Part shown: piece by piece, positions 18,607 to 21,977 of the stretch
Position numbering within the stretch: the first letter of the stretch is position 1
Layout: every line of letters starts with the position of its first letter
From: Cytidiella melzeri
Lineage: Eukaryota; Basidiomycota; Agaricomycetes; Polyporales; Irpicaceae
Assembly (NCBI GenBank): GCA_022592445.1
Contig: JABYQR010000541.1
Coordinates: forward strand, 1 to 21,977
Direction of reading: 5' to 3'
DNA: 21,977 nt
Translations under genes and position numbers: made by a program
The notes under the pieces: generated by a model
Database searches by the model: none
Seen by the model: the letters and a program-made list of their open reading frames with translations, nothing else
What the model was told of the DNA's origin: nothing

Positions 18607-19641
18607 ACAGCTTTGATAGTACAATTAGTCTCGGTTTTTTACATGGAATTATGGTATAGCATTCTACCCAATACTTTCTACGCGTAAGGAATAGATCTGG
18701 AATATTTAGGGTTGTGTCTAAACACAATCTTCCAGCTCAAACGTGGGCCAGAGGCTATGATGATGAACACTTGCCAAATTAGAAGTGCAAGATTTGCGTA
18801 GCTGATTAGGGCTCGCCATGCTATCCTATCATGCATCGTGGAAAGAAAGAAAGAGACAAAGTTGAGAATATTGGACAGGGAAACTGAGCGGAAACAAACG
18901 CACGTCGTTTGCATGTGAAAGTCATGTGATTGGGACAAACCAGATAGCCAAAAATCATGTGATAACCTGCAAGAAAATGATCAGCGGGGTTCCAAACAGA
19001 GTCTGAGCAACGTTTATCAGTATATTGACTGTATATCCCCATTGGTGGGTTCATCCAAGAAGATTTTTATGTCTGTGTGTTGCTGAAGGGCAGGACTATC
19101 TGATGATGTAAAATTTGTGTCTATTCATGTACATGTGTTCAATACAAAAACAAAAAACAGATTTTTGATGGGAGATTCAGCTCATCACACGCATTTGTAG
19201 AGTGAATGACAAAGCAAATGAAACACCATCAAATCATTACACCACACTGTTACAAAATTTATTACCGAATGTATTACTCCATCAAATTCCCACAGTTTGG
19301 GGGACAAAAAGGTCACATCTGGAAAAGCATCAATGCGCTGGCGCGAACTGGAACGATTCTTCTTCATTCTTCAGGAATCGTAATGGCTTGCTGACTATGG
19401 TTTTTGCTAGCAAACCTCTTTGTAGCACAAAAGAACACATATGTCCAGATGTGTCTAGATAGTTTTATGTATGCTACCTTAATTAAGGTCATATTGGATT
19501 GTACTAGGTAATGTTAAATAGCCATGGTAGGGTGGGGGTCAGAGCCTAGAGAGGACAGACAGCAGACAGCAGGAGATGTATTCAACAGATTGTTATGCGA
19601 ATTTTGTATCAGTAAGTACAGGAAGAACAATACTCATGGCC
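18607..19641. other. Intergenic DNA downstream of the E2-like gene
   Basis: No gene, RNA or long repeat recognised. CTTCAGGAATCGTA at about 19368 matches 14 bases of the Helitron 3' region, but no hairpin-CTAG-T end follows in the right geometry. Confidence 0.45.
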
Positions 19642-19769
19642 TGATTCTTGTTGTCCCTCCTCTGGATTAGGGACAACAAAGGGGCCAGATTCTGCTTGAT
19701 TCTCGTTAATCACGCAGTTAAGCAGGCAGTAGGACCCCAGACCACCCCTGCAGAATCAAACAAGAATCA
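19642..19769. mobile_element. Small foldback or MITE-like element
   Basis: The ends are inverted copies of 11 bases: TGATTCTTGTT (19642-19652) and AACAAGAATCA (19759-19769). A second perfect 11-base inverted pair lies inside the left part: TTGTTGTCCCT (19649-19659) and AGGGACAACAA (19669-19679). GATTCTGC/TTGATTCTCG variants occur inside. No clear target duplication is seen, so the element call is tentative. Confidence 0.4.
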
Positions 19770-19949
19770 GACTTGGGAATCAGCCATAATCATCCACTCT
19801 GAATGCCCCTATTTTTTTCTCTCTGAACAAGGAATACAATTAAAAAACATGCCACACATAGTGTTGGCTCTGAGCAAGAATTACCAGTAATTTGGAAGCT
19901 AACTACAAATTTTCAACCCCTACATTCTTGGACAATGTAAATTTGTGGC

Positions 19950-20950
19950 TGAATCACCAGTAAGTGCTGCATCTGATTGTTCCACAAGTTTTACAACTGT
20001 TAGTTGCTCTTTGAGCAGGAGTTACAATCAGAACACAGCCTGTGGCAGTTCAAATGGGGGTGTGGCAGTTCCAATGGGGGTGAGGCAGTTCAGACATCAA
20101 CAGGACATGGTTGTATCAGCAGGAAGCACTGCGTTGAATTGTTGCACAACGTTTCACAACCATGAGTTGCTCTCTAAGGAGGAATTAAAATCAGAACATT
20201 GCCTGTGGCAGTTAAATGGGGCTGAAGTAGTTCAGACATCAACAGGATGAGGTCGCATCAGCATAAAGTACTGCCTTTGATTCTTCCATACAGTTTCACA
20301 ACCACCAGTTGCTCTATAAGCAGGAGTTACAATCAGAACACAGCTTGTGGCAGCTCTAACAGGGGTGATGCAGCACAGATATCAGCTGGATGTGGTTTTA
20401 TCAGCAGCCAGCACTGCATTCAATTGGTCCAAAAGTCTCACAACCACTGAGTTCCAAGCAGGAGTTACAGCTGTGGCAGTTTCGATGGGGGTGAGGCAGT
20501 TCAGACATCAACAGTGGATGGTTGCATTGGCAGCAAGCACTGCATTCAATTGGTTCACAAGGTTTCACAACCACTACTCTCTATGCAGAAGTTACAGTCA
20601 GAACACAATCTGTGGCAGTTCCAATAGGGGTGATGCGGCTCAGACATCAACAGGACATGGTTGCATCAGCAGCAAACACTGCATCAGATAGTTCCACAAA
20701 GTTTCACAACCATTAGTAGCTCTCTACAGAGGAGTTACAATCATAATGCAGCCTGTGGCAGTTCTAGTGGGGCTGATGCAATTCAGACATCAACAGCACG
20801 TGGTTCCATTATTATAGAGGACTGCCTTTGATTCTTCCACACAGTTTCACAACCATTAGTTGCTTCATAAGCAGAAGTTACAATCAGAATGCAGCCTGTG
20901 GCAGCTCCAATGGGGGTGAGGCAGTGCAGACATCAACAAGACACATGTAA
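19950..20950 (+). repeat. Minisatellite array, about seven units of roughly 143 bases
   Basis: The motif GTTACAATCAG (or variant) occurs at about 20021, 20183, 20326, 20464, 20591, 20734 and 20877, giving spacings of about 162, 143, 138, 127, 143 and 143. The first unit carries an extra internal repeat of GGCAGTTC.AATGGGGGTG. Units include CATCTGATTGTTCCACAA..TTTCACAACCA..AGTTGCTCT and CAGACATCAACAGGACATGG, shown here only in pieces. Confidence 0.85.
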
Positions 20951-20984
20951 CATGTTCTAACAATTGATCTAATGAGACACCCTC

Positions 20985-21160
20985 AGGTGTTAGAAGGCTA
21001 TGAAAGTAGAGGAGAGCGTTGAGAGAGCAAGACTGAGAGGGATCACACAGTGGGAGTTGGGGATCAAAAGTGCATATCGTTGCATTGATCAGAGTAAGTC
21101 ATATATACGGTAACTACGGTGCTAGTACGTTAAGCATCTAATTAATATAGTCGAACATCA
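20985..21160. other. Segment present only in the long Helitron copy
   Basis: The left copy reads GAGACACCTTCAAGCTGTTC without a break. In the right copy GAGACACCCTCAGG is followed by about 175 bases of unrelated sequence before ATCAAGCCCTTCATTC. The flanks TCAGG/TCAAG could be a diverged target duplication. No terminal repeats recognised. Confidence 0.45.
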
Positions 21161-21865
21161 AGCCCTTCATTCTTGAAGCAAGTAATGTCCTAGAACACTG
21201 CACAAGACTAACAACAAGATAGATGAAGCCCCTTGCTAGCATTGGTGACTACCTTCATCAATGTATGGCTCCTTTTCCTGCAATCAAACTTATCAATTGT
21301 AGAACAGTCACTTTATCCCGTATCAAATTGCCTATCAGAGGTGTCACCAATAGAAAATGCCCGTGATACAGTCAATATTAATGACCAGATGGCTTGGCAA
21401 GATCCTTACCAGGAACAGAGTTGTTTACTGAGGTTGTTTTTGGTAACAAAGTCACAGGTGCAATCAATTATTTCATGCTATATGATTTATTCAGTTTGCT
21501 ATCAGTAACATAATCACTTGTAACCCTGCTCGTGCAGTTTACCGAAATTGTATCTAGATTATTTAACATAGTTCAACACCATTAAGAAGAAGACCCATGT
21601 CAAACAATCTTTATCTCCATGCTCTACTCCACAAATTTTTAATCCTGTGCTCACACCCATTGTTGCACTTCAAACAATACAGCACAGTCCCTCTTCTTTC
21701 ATGAATGATTGTGTACTCCAGTGAAGACAAATTACCCACTTACTATACATTACCCATCAGAGTAGGAATTCCCAACAAAACTATTTGTTCAGGCTGCTAC
21801 CAGCACCAAGTTTACTTCCAAATCTGGCTCAACAAGTGATATTTCATTCAACCTTTAGGAATTGT

Positions 21866-21896
21866 ACTTGCCGCTTGCCAGCCTTGCTAACGCTAG
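21866..21896 (+). other. Helitron 3' terminus: hairpin plus CTAG
   Basis: GCCG (21870-21873), loop CTTGC, CAGC (21879-21882, one C-A mismatch), 10-base spacer, CTAG (21893-21896), then T at 21897. Confidence 0.8.
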
Positions 21897-21977
21897 TATT
21901 GGCTCTGAGCAAGAATTACCAGTACTTTGTGGCTAACCACAAATTTTCAAGCCCTACATTCTTGGATGATGTCAATT
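21897..21977 (+). mobile_element. Start of a further head-to-tail Helitron-like copy, cut by the window edge
   Basis: Directly after CTAG the sequence TATTGGCTCTGAGCAAG begins and follows the lead block of the other copies (compare 1737-1820 and 19862-19945) to the end of the window. Confidence 0.65.

Larger units (their letters stand above)
19815..21896 (+). mobile_element. Non-autonomous Helitron, long copy (5' boundary uncertain)
   Basis: Same order and orientation as 1690-2871, enlarged by seven minisatellite units and by an inserted segment at about 20985-21160. It ends with hairpin, 10-base spacer, CTAG (21893-21896) and T. It is non-coding: the few open frames are not kept between the copies. 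Confidence 0.72.

Noticed and set aside
19360..19412. A fourth Helitron 3' end (CTTCAGGAATCGTA ... GCTAG)
   Set aside because: Only 14 bases match. There is no 4-bp stem with CTTGC loop at the right distance, and the base after CTAG is C, not T.

Overview
The window looks like a repeat-rich stretch of a basidiomycete (probably Agaricomycete) genome. Evidence: GT-AG introns of about 46-72 bases, a WOPR (Gti1/Pac2) regulator relic, a DUF6532-like gene relic, a Plavaka/KDZ-neighbourhood-like exon, a Copia-type gag, and a Helitron whose PIF1 helicase carries a C-terminal cysteine-protease domain as in mushroom-forming fungi. I cannot name the species. Almost every protein-coding trace is broken, so this is a transposon graveyard rather than a working operon-like locus.

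Layout. 1-1363: a PIF/Harbinger transposase gene cut by a minus-strand tRNA-derived SINE with an 11-base target-site duplication. About 1690-2871: a non-autonomous Helitron with two copies of a 143-base minisatellite. 3466-4803: promoter-like DNA, a tandem duplicate in which one copy carries and the other lacks a 60-base GT-AG segment, and the start of an unknown two-exon gene truncated by an LTR. 4804-5505: an LTR. 5598-7103: a complete, small Copia-type element encoding only Gag, with a primer site matching the half-molecule of initiator tRNA-Met. 7104-8019: AT-rich non-coding DNA with a palindrome. 8020 to about 11780 (minus strand): a 5'-truncated protein-coding Helitron with a decayed helicase front half and an open 641-codon helicase-tail plus protease frame.

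12780-15725: decayed gene pieces: DUF6532-like (minus), a Plavaka-type exon (plus), a fragment of saccharopine dehydrogenase LYS1 (plus) and, directly after it, a WOPR pseudogene (plus). 16552-17310: a solo LTR with perfect 5-base target duplication, just upstream of the TATA box of a UEV-like E2 variant gene (17558-18606) that carries a premature stop and appears to use a 3-base microexon. About 19815-21896: a second, longer non-autonomous Helitron with seven minisatellite units, followed head to tail by the start of another copy at the window edge.

How parts relate: the three Helitron 3' ends (2871, 8020 minus, 21896) share the same sequence, the same hairpin-10 bases-CTAG geometry and the same following T. 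The two minisatellite elements are therefore best explained as non-autonomous partners of the family represented by the coding copy. The two 700-760-base LTRs are one family. No CRISPR array, rRNA, intact tRNA gene, or animal or crop virus sequence was recognised.
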